Positions 1 through 7,928 of a stretch of DNA of 64,000 bases are shown here, one piece after another. The stretch covers positions 1,736,001 through 1,800,000 of the forward strand of contig JAYMNP010000001.1 in NCBI GenBank assembly GCA_036941025.1, read 5' to 3'. This stretch comes from Lachnospiraceae bacterium JLR.KK002. GTDB taxonomy: Bacteria > Bacillota > Clostridia > Lachnospirales > Lachnospiraceae. The notes under the pieces are model-generated. The model was given only the letters and a program-made list of their open reading frames with translations, was not told where the DNA came from and made no database searches. Made by a program: the position numbers and the translations under genes. The stretch's first letter is position 1. Every line of letters begins with the position of its first letter.

Positions 1-776
1 AAAAGGCGAATGTCATTATCCTATGCGACAGCTGGTATACAAAAGGGGATCTGGTTTCTGTCGTGGATGAATACCCAAACCTTGGCCTAATCGGAAATGC
101 AAGGTATGACTCTGTCCTTTATGACCTTGCCCCGCAGCCGACCGGAAAAAGGGGCAGGCCTGCAAAACATGGGAAACGTCTTTCGGCGGAAAAAGATTTT
201 ACACTTTCGGATGAAAAAATAGGCGGTTATTATATTGGGATGCGCCGTGTCCTTACAAATATTTTCGGCACAAGGGAAGTTTTTGCCTATGTGACAGCCA
301 CAGAGAAGGAAGGCGGTTCCAGGCGCCTGTTCTTCAGTACGGTTTTCCCCACACAGCTGCAGATTTTTTGTGCATGGCAGGAAAAGACCCCCCTGAACCA
401 GACGGGGAGTGCATGGATGGATTACATCCCCTTGTTCCTGTACTCATTCAGATGGAAGATAGAAGTCAGCTATTACGAACAGAAAACCTTCTGGTCACTA
501 TGCAGCTATATGGTGCGCAGCCGGAAAGGGATTGAAATGCTGGTTAATCTGATCAACATAGCTTATTGTGCGATGAAACTGCTGCCATATCAGGATGAAG
601 CATTTTCAAAGTACCGTAGGGAAAGCGCACAGGATTTCAGGTTTGTGCTCAGCGAGCGGATCAGGCAGGAGGTATTTTTTGCCACTTTCGTGAAAAAGAG
701 CGAAAGTATAATAAAATCATCTGCCCTTATGAGAGCCTTAAAATACCTTGTTCAGCAAAAGGAGCGCTATTTATAA
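1..776 (+). mobile_element. IS4-type transposase, 5' part cut by window edge
   Basis: This is the C-terminal part of a DDE transposase. The reading frame is open to the first bases of the window, so the true start lies outside. Near the edge it reads LCDSWYTKGD, which fits a catalytic aspartate region. Further on, YSFRWKIEVSYYEQK matches the Y-x2-R-x3-E-x6-K signature of the IS4 superfamily exactly, so the last acidic residue of the DDE triad is present. A basic GKRGRPAKHG stretch lies between them. The copy ends with a normal stop and has no frameshift in the visible part, so it may be intact. The right end of the element should lie within a few tens of bases after the stop, but no terminal repeat can be paired because the left end is missing. 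Confidence 0.85.
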
Positions 777-1509
777 TAGTTGTAAAGTGGTGATACAATA
801 GAGTACCAACAAAAATTATGGTCGCTAATACAACAATGTTATATTGTATTGGCGCTAAATAACAGATATTAAAAGCTGCGTGCATAATGGCAATCAGCAA
901 TATATTTCTGCATTGATAATAGGTTATTCCCAAAACAACGGAAACAAGTAATGTCCATATACAAAGACAAACAATTTGTTCCATGCCCAATGAATTTCTG
1001 ATGATCCACATTGGTAAATGCCACGCTGCCCAAACGGCGCCGACAAAAAGAACACTTTTAATGTTCTTAAAAGGAAGTCGTTCCAGCAGAAATCCTCTCC
1101 ATGCTATTTCTTCAGCAAAAGCTGTTATCAGCAGGTATATACAGCTTGTTAATAGTGATATTACTGTCGAATATGTATTTTTAAATACGTCAGTTTTCAC
1201 GATGAACGAATAGCAATAAGAACCAAATATACCTGCAGCCATACATATAACCCCTGTTAAAATATATTTGATTGTTATTTTCCCTGAAAACATTCGCGTA
1301 AAGTATACCTTGATGTTCTGCTCGCAAATCAGCAGAAAAGTAGCAGCCATAGCGGGAATACACACATATAAGTATTTTAAGTACAATAATCCATTGGGAA
1401 TGATAATTCCACTCTGTTCTAACAATGTAGGTACATAGCATATAAACGATAAAACATATACGACAGAAACCCATAACGTAAGTTTCAACTTATTTGTGTA
1501 TCCCGCCAT
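727..1509 (-). CDS. CPBP-family intramembrane metalloprotease, 3' end possibly replaced by the IS
   Basis: A membrane protein of 260 residues with about seven hydrophobic segments. It carries the CPBP (Abi) motifs: EEIAWRGFL (EExxxR) near residue 135, AAWHLPMW near residue 160, and MHAAFN (HxxxN) near residue 210. Family members are glutamate-dependent membrane proteases (Rce1-like), often linked to bacteriocin immunity or peptide processing. The start at 1509 has AAGGAG 9 bases upstream; the longer frame would overlap the next gene. The last residues, about NSAPFAEQGILRLS, are read antisense through the transposase gene and the stop lies inside it. The native C-terminus may therefore have been cut by the insertion, although all catalytic motifs remain. 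Substrate unknown. Confidence 0.8.
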   Translation of the reverse strand: MAGYTNKLKLTLWVSVVYVLSFICYVPTLLEQSGIIIPNGLLYLKYLYVCIPAMAATFLLICEQNIKVYFTRMFSGKITIKYILTGVICMAAGIFGSYCYSFIVKTDVFKNTYSTVISLLTSCIYLLITAFAEEIAWRGFLLERLPFKNIKSVLFVGAVWAAWHLPMWIIRNSLGMEQIVCLCIWTLLVSVVLGITYYQCRNILLIAIMHAAFNICYLAPIQYNIVVLATIIFVGTLLYHHFTTIINSAPFAEQGILRLS

Positions 1510-1589
1510 CACAATTTCTCCTTGCAGTGCGAAAATCTTGCAGAAATTCCAGTTTCTCGTTCTCGGCAAATTCCTGATAAATCGGAATT

Positions 1590-2114
1590 TTACCATTTTA
1601 ATTTTTCCCATTCTTCACGCTTTATGGCATATGCATATGATATCCCATTCTTTTCATCAGGATATTCTTTCACTTTCCTCATACCGATTGCAATGGCAGT
1701 AGAACATGAACCAATATTTGTATATTTCATATAAGAATATAGGCAATCGTATTCTGTATTCATAAATGCCCAATCTCTAACCGCGCTTGCGGCCTCACTT
1801 CCAAAACCTTTCCTCCAATGATTCTTTTGAATGTGATACCCTATTTCAGGCAGGGATTCTCCATCAATATTCTGTATTGTCAGCCCGCAGTCGCCGATAA
1901 ATTCATCCGTTTCTCTTAAAACAACAGCCCACAGACCGAATCCATATTCCTCGTAGTTCTGGAGATTCCATTCAATCCAATCCTTTGTACGGTTCTCATC
2001 AAAAGGTTTGGGATAGTGTCGCATGGTTTCCGGGTCTGAAAAGATTTCAAATAATGCTGGAAAATCCTCATGAGTAAATTCTCTTAACATTAGATTTTCC
2101 GTTTTAATGACCAT
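1590..2114 (-). CDS. GNAT N-acetyltransferase, RimJ/RimL type
   Basis: A 174-residue acetyltransferase of the acetyltransf_3 (RimJ/RimL) group. It starts with the typical TENLMLREFTHEDF strand, has the acidic SDPETMRHYPKPF segment, and shows the acetyl-CoA loop region HWRKGFGSEAA near residue 100. AGGAG lies 7 bases before the ATG. Homologues acetylate amino groups of proteins or small molecules; nothing here shows the substrate. It sits in a run of unrelated small accessory genes on the minus strand. Confidence 0.8.
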   Translation of the reverse strand: MVIKTENLMLREFTHEDFPALFEIFSDPETMRHYPKPFDENRTKDWIEWNLQNYEEYGFGLWAVVLRETDEFIGDCGLTIQNIDGESLPEIGYHIQKNHWRKGFGSEAASAVRDWAFMNTEYDCLYSYMKYTNIGSCSTAIAIGMRKVKEYPDEKNGISYAYAIKREEWEKLKW

Positions 2115-2137
2115 TGTTGTTTCTCCTCGATTTTTCT

Positions 2138-3190
2138 TTATATTTCTTCAGAAATTTCTCTGCTGCAACTCTCAATAAATTCTGTCATGCTCTCAAAATG
2201 CCTTGGGCAAATTCCCACTTTTTCATATTCTGCAAGATACTTATTCAGAGCCTGATCGAAGACATCCACATTCCCCTCCAGATTTTGGGGGCTAAATTTA
2301 TCCATAATTTCAAAGCCATCCACTGCGATACATTCTGCAATCTCATAGAACATCCACTGTAAAGACAATAAATTCATAAAGGAAGAATACACATCGTCTC
2401 TGCCTGCCGCCTCGGTCATCTTGTTTTTCCAGTTAGAATACATTTCCTCATATGTTCCACGCAGGTTTTCTGCAGAAGGGAGTTCCTTTTTCTTCGGAAC
2501 CTGTAGATACCCATCTGCCAAAACGAAGACTTCCGTCAGCTCTGCCCGTATCTTTTCCACTGTTTCTGCCTGAATGACGGCAAGAATCCTGGTTTCAAGG
2601 TCAAAAGGAAGTCCAAGCTGTTTCAGCTCATCCAAAGCACTTTTCGTTCCTTTTCTGAAATACCGACCATTATGCAGCATGACAGCATTTTCTATAAATT
2701 CAATAGCCGCTCCTGCACAGCTTCTGGCTTTCGATAAAGATTGGGCAAGATATACCTCTGCAAGCATCTTTTTTGCATTGCTATACGCCTGGTCTGCCTT
2801 CTCATACCGCCTATCCGATGCAAGCAGCTCTGCCGCCTTTCTTCTGATCCCATCCAGCCTTTTCAATGCACTTTTATCCTTGCAATAGACAATCACCGAG
2901 TCGAACAGTTTGGATAAATGTGCATGGTCACACTGCGCATCATTTTCAAGCATATCCCAGTTGGTACAATAAAGGTCATATCCGATATCGGCATCATCTA
3001 TAATAAATCCGTCAGCCAGAACCTGTCCCTTTTCGTCATTGATCAGGATCATCAAATCAAGATCGGATTTTTCGTACTCATCTCCGGTAATGACCGAGCC
3101 ATACACACCGATCAGTGCCAGGGAATCAGGGCACAGAGCTTCTGCCTTTTTTATGATAGCGTCTATCATTTTTTCATTCATGTCATTCAT
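2138..3190 (-). CDS. Pol-beta-type nucleotidyltransferase domain protein
   Basis: A 350-residue protein with an N-terminal minimal nucleotidyltransferase domain: VYGSVITGDEYEKSDLDLM gives the G-S-x(n)-D-x-D pattern of the pol-beta fold near residues 29-47. The remaining 250 residues are mostly helical. The layout resembles aminoglycoside adenylyltransferase-like proteins and other streptomycin/kanamycin nucleotidyltransferase relatives, but no drug specificity can be read from it. GGAGG lies 9 bases before the start. An antibiotic-modifying role is possible; a toxin-antitoxin role is less likely because there is no partner HEPN gene beside it. Confidence 0.7.
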   Translation of the reverse strand: MNDMNEKMIDAIIKKAEALCPDSLALIGVYGSVITGDEYEKSDLDLMILINDEKGQVLADGFIIDDADIGYDLYCTNWDMLENDAQCDHAHLSKLFDSVIVYCKDKSALKRLDGIRRKAAELLASDRRYEKADQAYSNAKKMLAEVYLAQSLSKARSCAGAAIEFIENAVMLHNGRYFRKGTKSALDELKQLGLPFDLETRILAVIQAETVEKIRAELTEVFVLADGYLQVPKKKELPSAENLRGTYEEMYSNWKNKMTEAAGRDDVYSSFMNLLSLQWMFYEIAECIAVDGFEIMDKFSPQNLEGNVDVFDQALNKYLAEYEKVGICPRHFESMTEFIESCSREISEEI

Positions 3191-3266
3191 TCCATATCCC
3201 TCCGATGCAAATCCCGATTCTAATTTTTCACTTTTTCTGTTTTATTTTATAACTCTGATGTATCTC

Positions 3267-3614
3267 TTACGTAAATTTCTTTTCTATTTTCAAATCAGTT
3301 TTATAAAATGCCCAAAACAGGAACCCCAGTCCTAAAAAAACTCCAACACATAAAATCTCATGAATTAAAATATGAAATAAATACATCGCTACGCTTAATA
3401 CAATCTCGGTTAGCCCCAAAGCTTTTCCGAAAGATATAAAAATATCGGGCGCAATACTTTGTGCATACTCCCAATGTTCCCTTGTTTTTCGTGAAGTTGG
3501 TGTGTTATATCCATTATTTGGATCCATGTCGGATGCAGGATGTTTCTTAAAGGTATATCCCACTGAAACCATTACAAATGGCATAATTAAATTTAGCACC
3601 AGTAAATAATACAC
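3267..3614 (-). CDS. SdpI-family small membrane protein
   Basis: A 115-residue protein with three hydrophobic segments (about residues 2-22, 60-80 and 84-105). The loop NGYNTPTSRKTREHWEYAQ matches the GYRTxxSxxN/W pattern of the SdpI family, in which Bacillus SdpI gives immunity to the SdpC toxin and senses it. The start is a GTG with GGAGG 8 bases upstream; an ATG 7 bases before it is out of frame and too close to the ribosome site. No SdpC-like toxin gene is visible nearby, so this may act alone or be a relic of an immunity system. Confidence 0.65.
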   Translation of the reverse strand: MYYLLVLNLIMPFVMVSVGYTFKKHPASDMDPNNGYNTPTSRKTREHWEYAQSIAPDIFISFGKALGLTEIVLSVAMYLFHILIHEILCVGVFLGLGFLFWAFYKTDLKIEKKFT

Positions 3615-3705
3615 TTTTCATACCTCCACAAGCATTTCTTATGTTGACTTCTTTTTTTCAAATCACCGATTGTCTTATTCGCTTTCAAAGCCTCCACTCC
3701 TCGTT

Positions 3706-4191
3706 CTATTCATCAACCTCAATCATCCGTTTATATACACCCGAAGCTTTTTCGTCAACCAGAATTGCGTTTACGCATTTTTTATAAAAATCAACAGCGG
3801 ATTTTGTGGGCCATCCAATAATGGCATACGCATAGCCAAGTTCCCGCATGGATTCCAGCGCCTTTAACAGTAAGGCTTTCCCCACACCCTTTTTTCTTTC
3901 ACTTTCCAGCACGGCCATAGGGCCGAAAAAATTTCTGGCTGTCGCTTCATAACATGCGAAACCGATAAGTTCCTTTTCTCTGGTCGCAATATAACAGGTG
4001 GCAGGGTTATTTGAAAAAGCGGCCCGCACTTCATCTGAATAGTCATCTTTTGCACATGTCCTGGCGAAAGCGATGATTTTGCTCCTGTCAGGCGCTAATG
4101 CTTTTTTGATTCTGATACCACTCTTGAATAAATTTTCTTCTATGTCGTGTGAACAGGGAATATTGTATAGTTTAACCAGCATATCTGCCAT
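3706..4191 (-). CDS. GNAT N-acetyltransferase
   Basis: A 161-residue GNAT protein. The acetyl-CoA loop is recognisable as ESERKKGVGKALLLKALE (R/Q-x-x-G-x-G/A pattern) near residue 105, followed by GYAYAIIGWP and a C-terminal YKKCVNAILVDE segment. The ribosome site GGAGG lies close before the ATG. The substrate is unknown. It is not a close copy of the other acetyltransferase at 1590-2114, so this is not a recent duplication. Confidence 0.75.
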   Translation of the reverse strand: MADMLVKLYNIPCSHDIEENLFKSGIRIKKALAPDRSKIIAFARTCAKDDYSDEVRAAFSNNPATCYIATREKELIGFACYEATARNFFGPMAVLESERKKGVGKALLLKALESMRELGYAYAIIGWPTKSAVDFYKKCVNAILVDEKASGVYKRMIEVDE

Positions 4192-4247
4192 ATGATTACC
4201 TCCCTGGATACCGGTTGTAATTTGTGTTTCCCAGAAAACGGAGGCAG

Positions 4248-4454
4248 TCAGCCAACCTTATGAAAACACACTGTCTGTTCTTTCATGGATATCTTCCCGA
4301 CCTGCCAGCCATATTCTGCAAGTTCTTTCTTATATTTCAGAAATGAATGGTCAATCGGTATCCCCGCGATCTCCTGAATCTCCTCAAAGGTCAGCTGAAA
4401 TGATTCCTTTCCGCTTTTCTGCACATATTCCCATAATGCGTTGTATTTACTCAT
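4248..4454 (-). CDS. Small DUF7662-like protein
   Basis: A 68-residue soluble protein. Its YNALWEYVQKSGKE opening and SFQLTFEEIQEIAGIPID centre resemble the small domain found in many bacterial proteins in which an LWEYL-like start is followed by a SFxEIExIxG segment (DUF7662 in current databases, as far as I recall). The start at 4454 is preferred over the ATG at 4460 because GGAG is only one base from the first ATG. Function unknown. Confidence 0.6.
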   Translation of the reverse strand: MSKYNALWEYVQKSGKESFQLTFEEIQEIAGIPIDHSFLKYKKELAEYGWQVGKISMKEQTVCFHKVG

Positions 4455-4483
4455 TACCATTCTCCTCTCTAATAATTACAAAA

Positions 4484-4660
4484 TTACAAAACCTGAAAAA
4501 GCACGGTTGTAAACATAATGATTCCTACCATAATGGCTGCTATGCCAAAGAAATAGCTTCTCTTGTTTCCATGTTTTCCGTCAACAATCCAAAACAGGCC
4601 GCGCAGTATAAGAAGCGCCCCTACAAAAATCGGAATAAATTTCTGAACAGCTTCTGTCAT
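4484..4660 (-). CDS. 58-residue membrane protein, coupled to upstream gene
   Basis: A small open frame found by reading the minus strand by hand. It starts MTEAVQKFIPIFVGALLIL and has two hydrophobic helices (about residues 8-25 and 38-55) joined by a short charged loop containing DGKHGNKR. Its ATG overlaps the stop of the preceding gene as ATGA, and GGGGAAAAGGA lies directly upstream, so translation is probably coupled. Function unknown; it may act with the membrane protein encoded just before it. Confidence 0.7.
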   Translation of the reverse strand: MTEAVQKFIPIFVGALLILRGLFWIVDGKHGNKRSYFFGIAAIMVGIIMFTTVLFQVL

Positions 4661-5067
4661 TCCTTTTCCCCTTTCTGCCCTCTCTTTTTCTTAAAAATAT
4701 AAATGACAGTATTGATGATACATAACAGCACAAAAAGACTCGTAAAGTTAATCCAGATATCCCTGTATGCTGTTTTCGCCAAGGGTTCCCGCAATCCGCT
4801 GAACCAGACATAGGCAAACGCCAACAGCTGAGAGGGAATATATGCAATCAAATATCTGAGAGCCAATGGCTTAACAGGCAGATTCGTGCATAGTTCAAAT
4901 GCCGCTATCCCGATCAGGAGAATGATAGCCCTGTCTAATTCGTGCCAGTTACCGCTTGGGTCTTCATAGACGCCGTTACAAAGATACAAAACGCTGCTTA
5001 ACAATGTAATTGCTGTATATATCACCGAATAAATCGACACCATACGAATTAATTTTTTCTTATTCAT
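4657..5067 (-). CDS. Four-helix membrane protein of unknown function (DUF6608-like)
   Basis: A 136-residue protein with four predicted membrane helices (about residues 8-28, 44-62, 70-90 and 107-127) and a lysine-rich C-terminus. The layout resembles the DUF6608 membrane proteins of Firmicutes, but this is from memory and uncertain. The start has GGAAAGGAAA upstream. Its stop overlaps the next start (ATGA), giving a two-gene membrane-protein unit. No catalytic motif is visible. Confidence 0.6.
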   Translation of the reverse strand: MNKKKLIRMVSIYSVIYTAITLLSSVLYLCNGVYEDPSGNWHELDRAIILLIGIAAFELCTNLPVKPLALRYLIAYIPSQLLAFAYVWFSGLREPLAKTAYRDIWINFTSLFVLLCIINTVIYIFKKKRGQKGEKE

Positions 5068-5107
5068 TTTATTTCCTTTCCAAGGCTGCAGCCTAACGCA
5101 TTGATCC

Positions 5108-5611
5108 CTATACCGAAACAGAAAGGTTCGTACCGGATTCCGGTTTCAATGCTTCTCCGGTTTTCGTATAGATTACAGGCTCTGTCTTAACAGCATCCGC
5201 TGTTTCTTCGATAGATACGCCATTGTCTGCACCAGTCTGAACCGAATCCGTCTTCTTGTCCAATGCGGCCTTTCCACTTTCACTGATGCTTACGGTATCT
5301 GTATCCTCATTCCGGCTTTCCGCTATCCTCTTTTCCTGCTCCTCGCGCTCTTCCTTGCGCTTCCTGATGGCATTTTCCTGCTCCATCTTCGCTTTTTCCT
5401 TCGCTTCCTTTGCGTCCTCCTTCATTCCTTTTTCTGCTTTCTTTTGATAGTCCTCTGCCTTCTCTGCAAAGTCCCCGACATACCCCATCGCCCGCTCCAT
5501 AACGGCTGTATCGCCTCTCCGCTCTGCGTCTTTATAGACACGGAAGGGGGTATTCAGTAACTTCATATTCGTACTTGCCCCTGCAAGACCTTCCATTGTT
5601 TTCGTATGCAT
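5108..5611 (-). CDS. Charged coiled-coil protein of unknown function
   Basis: A 167-residue hydrophilic protein without signal peptide or membrane helix. Residues 45-105 are a long Lys/Glu-rich coiled coil. A DTVSISESGKAAL segment follows, then a low-complexity acidic tail rich in Thr, Glu and Val. The start at 5611 has TAGGAGGG upstream; the longer frame has no such site. It lies downstream of a second coiled-coil gene (5827-6387) and of the LytTR/GHKL signalling pair. I do not recognise a named family. A role in scaffolding or as a modulator of the adjacent system is only a guess. Confidence 0.65.
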   Translation of the reverse strand: MHTKTMEGLAGASTNMKLLNTPFRVYKDAERRGDTAVMERAMGYVGDFAEKAEDYQKKAEKGMKEDAKEAKEKAKMEQENAIRKRKEEREEQEKRIAESRNEDTDTVSISESGKAALDKKTDSVQTGADNGVSIEETADAVKTEPVIYTKTGEALKPESGTNLSVSV

Positions 5612-5752
5612 AATTGTCCCTCCTAAATTTTTCCTGATATAATCCTTTCCAGGAAACCCATACAATAGAATCCACGCTTTGCGAGTCTTCTACAATAAAA
5701 TCTAAAAGAAGATTTTATTTTAATGTATTACCATGAAAGATGCCGCCATTCC

Positions 5753-5796
5753 AAAAATACCGGAAAACAGTGCGCATTTGCCACCATCTTCCGGTA
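5753..5796 (-). terminator. Probable terminator after the 5827-6387 gene
   Basis: TACCGGAA (5758-5765) pairs with TTCCGGTA (5789-5796); read on the minus strand the stem is followed by a T run (TATTTTTGG). It separates the two coiled-coil genes. Confidence 0.55.
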
Positions 5797-5826
5797 CTGA
5801 TACCACACTAAAAACTTAAGTCTCTT

Positions 5827-6387
5827 TTATTCTGATACAGAAGCATTCTGCCGCCTGTATGTATCATTGTCCTTCTGGCTTAACTCGTTTTCTACCTGCG
5901 CCAGCTTTTTCTCCAGCTCCCGGATTTTCTTTTCATCTCCGGAAGCAGACTGGATCTGCTGTTCCAGCTGCTGCTTTTTCTCTTTCAGCTTCTTGATCTC
6001 CCTGTCAACCTTATCCGTATTTGTGATACATTTCTCCGCCGGCTTTCCCTGGCTGTCTCCGCTTACCTTCGGTGCTTTGCCATCTTCGCTTTTCTCGGAA
6101 CGGCCATCCTGTTCCTTTGCATGGCCAGCTTTCGGGTCATCAAAAAAGATCTTCCGGTTTCCGTTCTCGTCCTGGCCTACCCGGTACAGTCCCGTAGGCT
6201 TTTGCCCCGATTTTTCACTGCTGATGTACTCGTCCTTTGGTTCGGACAGCCTGCCGGAGTTTTTCTCCTCTGCAGCTTTCTCTGCCTCCTTTGCCTTTTC
6301 CGCCCTCTCGGCGGTCATTTTTTCCTTCACCTGCTCTGCGTAGTCGGCGCCGGAATGATCATAATTTCCATGAATCTGCATTGCCAT
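5827..6387 (-). CDS. Coiled-coil protein with central GLYRVGQDENG motif
   Basis: A 186-residue soluble, highly charged protein. Residues 15-45 are Lys/Glu/Ala-rich. A central block, KDEYISSEKSG ... GLYRVGQDENGNRKIFFDD, is the only part with folded-domain character. Residues 125-175 form a leucine-heptad coiled coil. There is no signal peptide. The start at 6387 is chosen because AAGGAGG sits 9 bases upstream. The frame stays open for 60 codons before this start, but that part has no ribosome site. It lies immediately downstream of the GHKL kinase. Function unknown; together with the gene at 5108-5611 it may be an accessory part of the signalling/transport module. Confidence 0.7.
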   Translation of the reverse strand: MAMQIHGNYDHSGADYAEQVKEKMTAERAEKAKEAEKAAEEKNSGRLSEPKDEYISSEKSGQKPTGLYRVGQDENGNRKIFFDDPKAGHAKEQDGRSEKSEDGKAPKVSGDSQGKPAEKCITNTDKVDREIKKLKEKKQQLEQQIQSASGDEKKIRELEKKLAQVENELSQKDNDTYRRQNASVSE

Positions 6388-6450
6388 TAGCGTGTTCCTC
6401 CTTTCACATGGTAACGGCACGCGCCGCATAGCGGCACCTGCCAACTCGTC

Positions 6451-6487
6451 GGAAGGCATTAATAAAAATGCTTCGCATTTGCCTTCC
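6451..6487 (-). terminator. Nested hairpin after the GHKL kinase gene
   Basis: An outer stem GGAAGGCA/TGCCTTCC (6451-6458 with 6480-6487) encloses an inner stem AAATGC-GAA-GCATTT (6466-6480) that on the minus strand continues into TTATT. It probably ends transcription of the kinase operon or reduces read-through into the coiled-coil gene. Confidence 0.5.
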
Positions 6488-6571
6488 TCCTTCAAATTGA
6501 TATTGTCAGATATCTTCCTTAAGTTGACTGGCATCTTCCTTTTTCTTTTTTCGGCTGTAGAAAGCAGCATT

Positions 6572-7900
6572 TTAATCCATTTGCTGTGTGCTGCTTTCTG
6601 GATGCTGTGGAATGATCAGCAGCACATGGAGGACAAATACATGCCCCTGTGTCTCTATACTCATGGCGCCTCCATATTTTTCAGCCACCTTTTTTACATT
6701 CGACAGACCTGTCCCTTTTTTGAACGCGCTTTTCCCATGGAAGCTGTTCTGAATTTCCATCATAAGGAAATCCCCCTGGATCCGCCCGGACACACGGATA
6801 TACTTTTCTATGCCGGCACCCAGTTTTTTTACTGCATGGATTGCATTATCCAGTGCATTTGACAGGACAATACAGATATCAATATCCCGGATGCCACAGG
6901 GGTATGGCAGAAGGAGGGAACAGTCCACATCGATCCCCATGCTTTTTGCAATCCCCAGTTTGTTCCCCACCAGAATATCCACTACCGGATTATTGGTACT
7001 GCAGGGGAATGACATTTTTTCCGCCATATCGTCCAGATCCTCCATATAGGTTATGGCTTCCTCCAGTTTCCCATTCTGCAGGAGCTTTTTTACCACTGCG
7101 ATGTGGTTTCTGATGTCATGGCGGAAGGACTTTGTCTCATCGTAACGGGTTTTCGCTTCCTCCACATACTGGTTCAAGGAATGTTCCTGCTGTTCCAGCA
7201 GTGAAATTTCAGTGTTTAAACAAAAACTCTGCTGCAGTTTCTTATAGGAAAACAGGATGCAGAACAGACCGGCAAGCCCTAAAAGATGCAGGGCAAGCAA
7301 CTGCCAGTGGTTAAGCAGATACTCAAAAGGTCCGTCTTCCGCCAGGATTTTAATCTGGAATTCAAATTCTACCATATTGATGTACTCGCTCATAATGAAT
7401 ATCATCAAAATGGGGATGAAAACCAGAAACATTTGCTGCATTTCCACTGTAGTATAGTCGGAAAAATAACGGTACATCATATAATAACAAAAAACGGTCA
7501 GGGCCAGTGACACCGCTTCACTGGTCAGCATGAATGCGATACCTGCCGTATCAGGGAAAACAGTAGGCAAAAGCGGGCATAAAAGGCTGATCAGGGATTT
7601 CGCAATTCCATAGCATAGCTGCATGATCTCAGTCGTCAGAGCCGCATACAGAAGGGAAGACTTAAAATCCCCATGGCAGACAAAAATCCCATATGCTGTA
7701 AGCAGAAATACAAACACCACAAATCTGATTATCATGCCTGTCGCAAGAAAATGATCGACAATCACTGCACCTACTGCAAACAGGAAATAAAAAGGAGGCC
7801 ACATTTTCTTTTTCAAAATTTTTGCCAGGAAATAAAACTGGAAGGACATCTCGACAGCGCCCATTATATATACATTAAAAAAATCTAAATACTCAGCCAT
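6572..7900 (-). CDS. GHKL-domain sensor histidine kinase (AgrC/HPK10 type)
   Basis: A 442-residue kinase. The first 215 residues hold about six membrane helices, as in peptide-sensing AgrC/ComD kinases. A coiled-coil linker leads to FRHDIRNHIAVVKKLL (phospho-acceptor His), then NALDNAIHAVKKL (N box) and GTGLSNVKKVAEKYGG (G box) of a HATPase_c_5/GHKL domain. It follows the LytTR response regulator by about 28 bases and must be its partner. The ATG at 7900 is preferred; an in-frame ATG at 7915 has a poorer ribosome site. No agrB/agrD-like peptide gene lies beside it, so the signal is unknown; the adjacent transporter operon suggests a peptide antibiotic or secreted peptide. Confidence 0.85.
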   Translation of the reverse strand: MAEYLDFFNVYIMGAVEMSFQFYFLAKILKKKMWPPFYFLFAVGAVIVDHFLATGMIIRFVVFVFLLTAYGIFVCHGDFKSSLLYAALTTEIMQLCYGIAKSLISLLCPLLPTVFPDTAGIAFMLTSEAVSLALTVFCYYMMYRYFSDYTTVEMQQMFLVFIPILMIFIMSEYINMVEFEFQIKILAEDGPFEYLLNHWQLLALHLLGLAGLFCILFSYKKLQQSFCLNTEISLLEQQEHSLNQYVEEAKTRYDETKSFRHDIRNHIAVVKKLLQNGKLEEAITYMEDLDDMAEKMSFPCSTNNPVVDILVGNKLGIAKSMGIDVDCSLLLPYPCGIRDIDICIVLSNALDNAIHAVKKLGAGIEKYIRVSGRIQGDFLMMEIQNSFHGKSAFKKGTGLSNVKKVAEKYGGAMSIETQGHVFVLHVLLIIPQHPESSTQQMD

Positions 7901-7928
7901 GCTACCTGCCCCCATATGTAAAAAAACC

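Noticed and set aside
2138-3190. MNT/HEPN toxin-antitoxin pair
   Set aside because: The nucleotidyltransferase is much longer than MNT antitoxins and no HEPN gene adjoins it.
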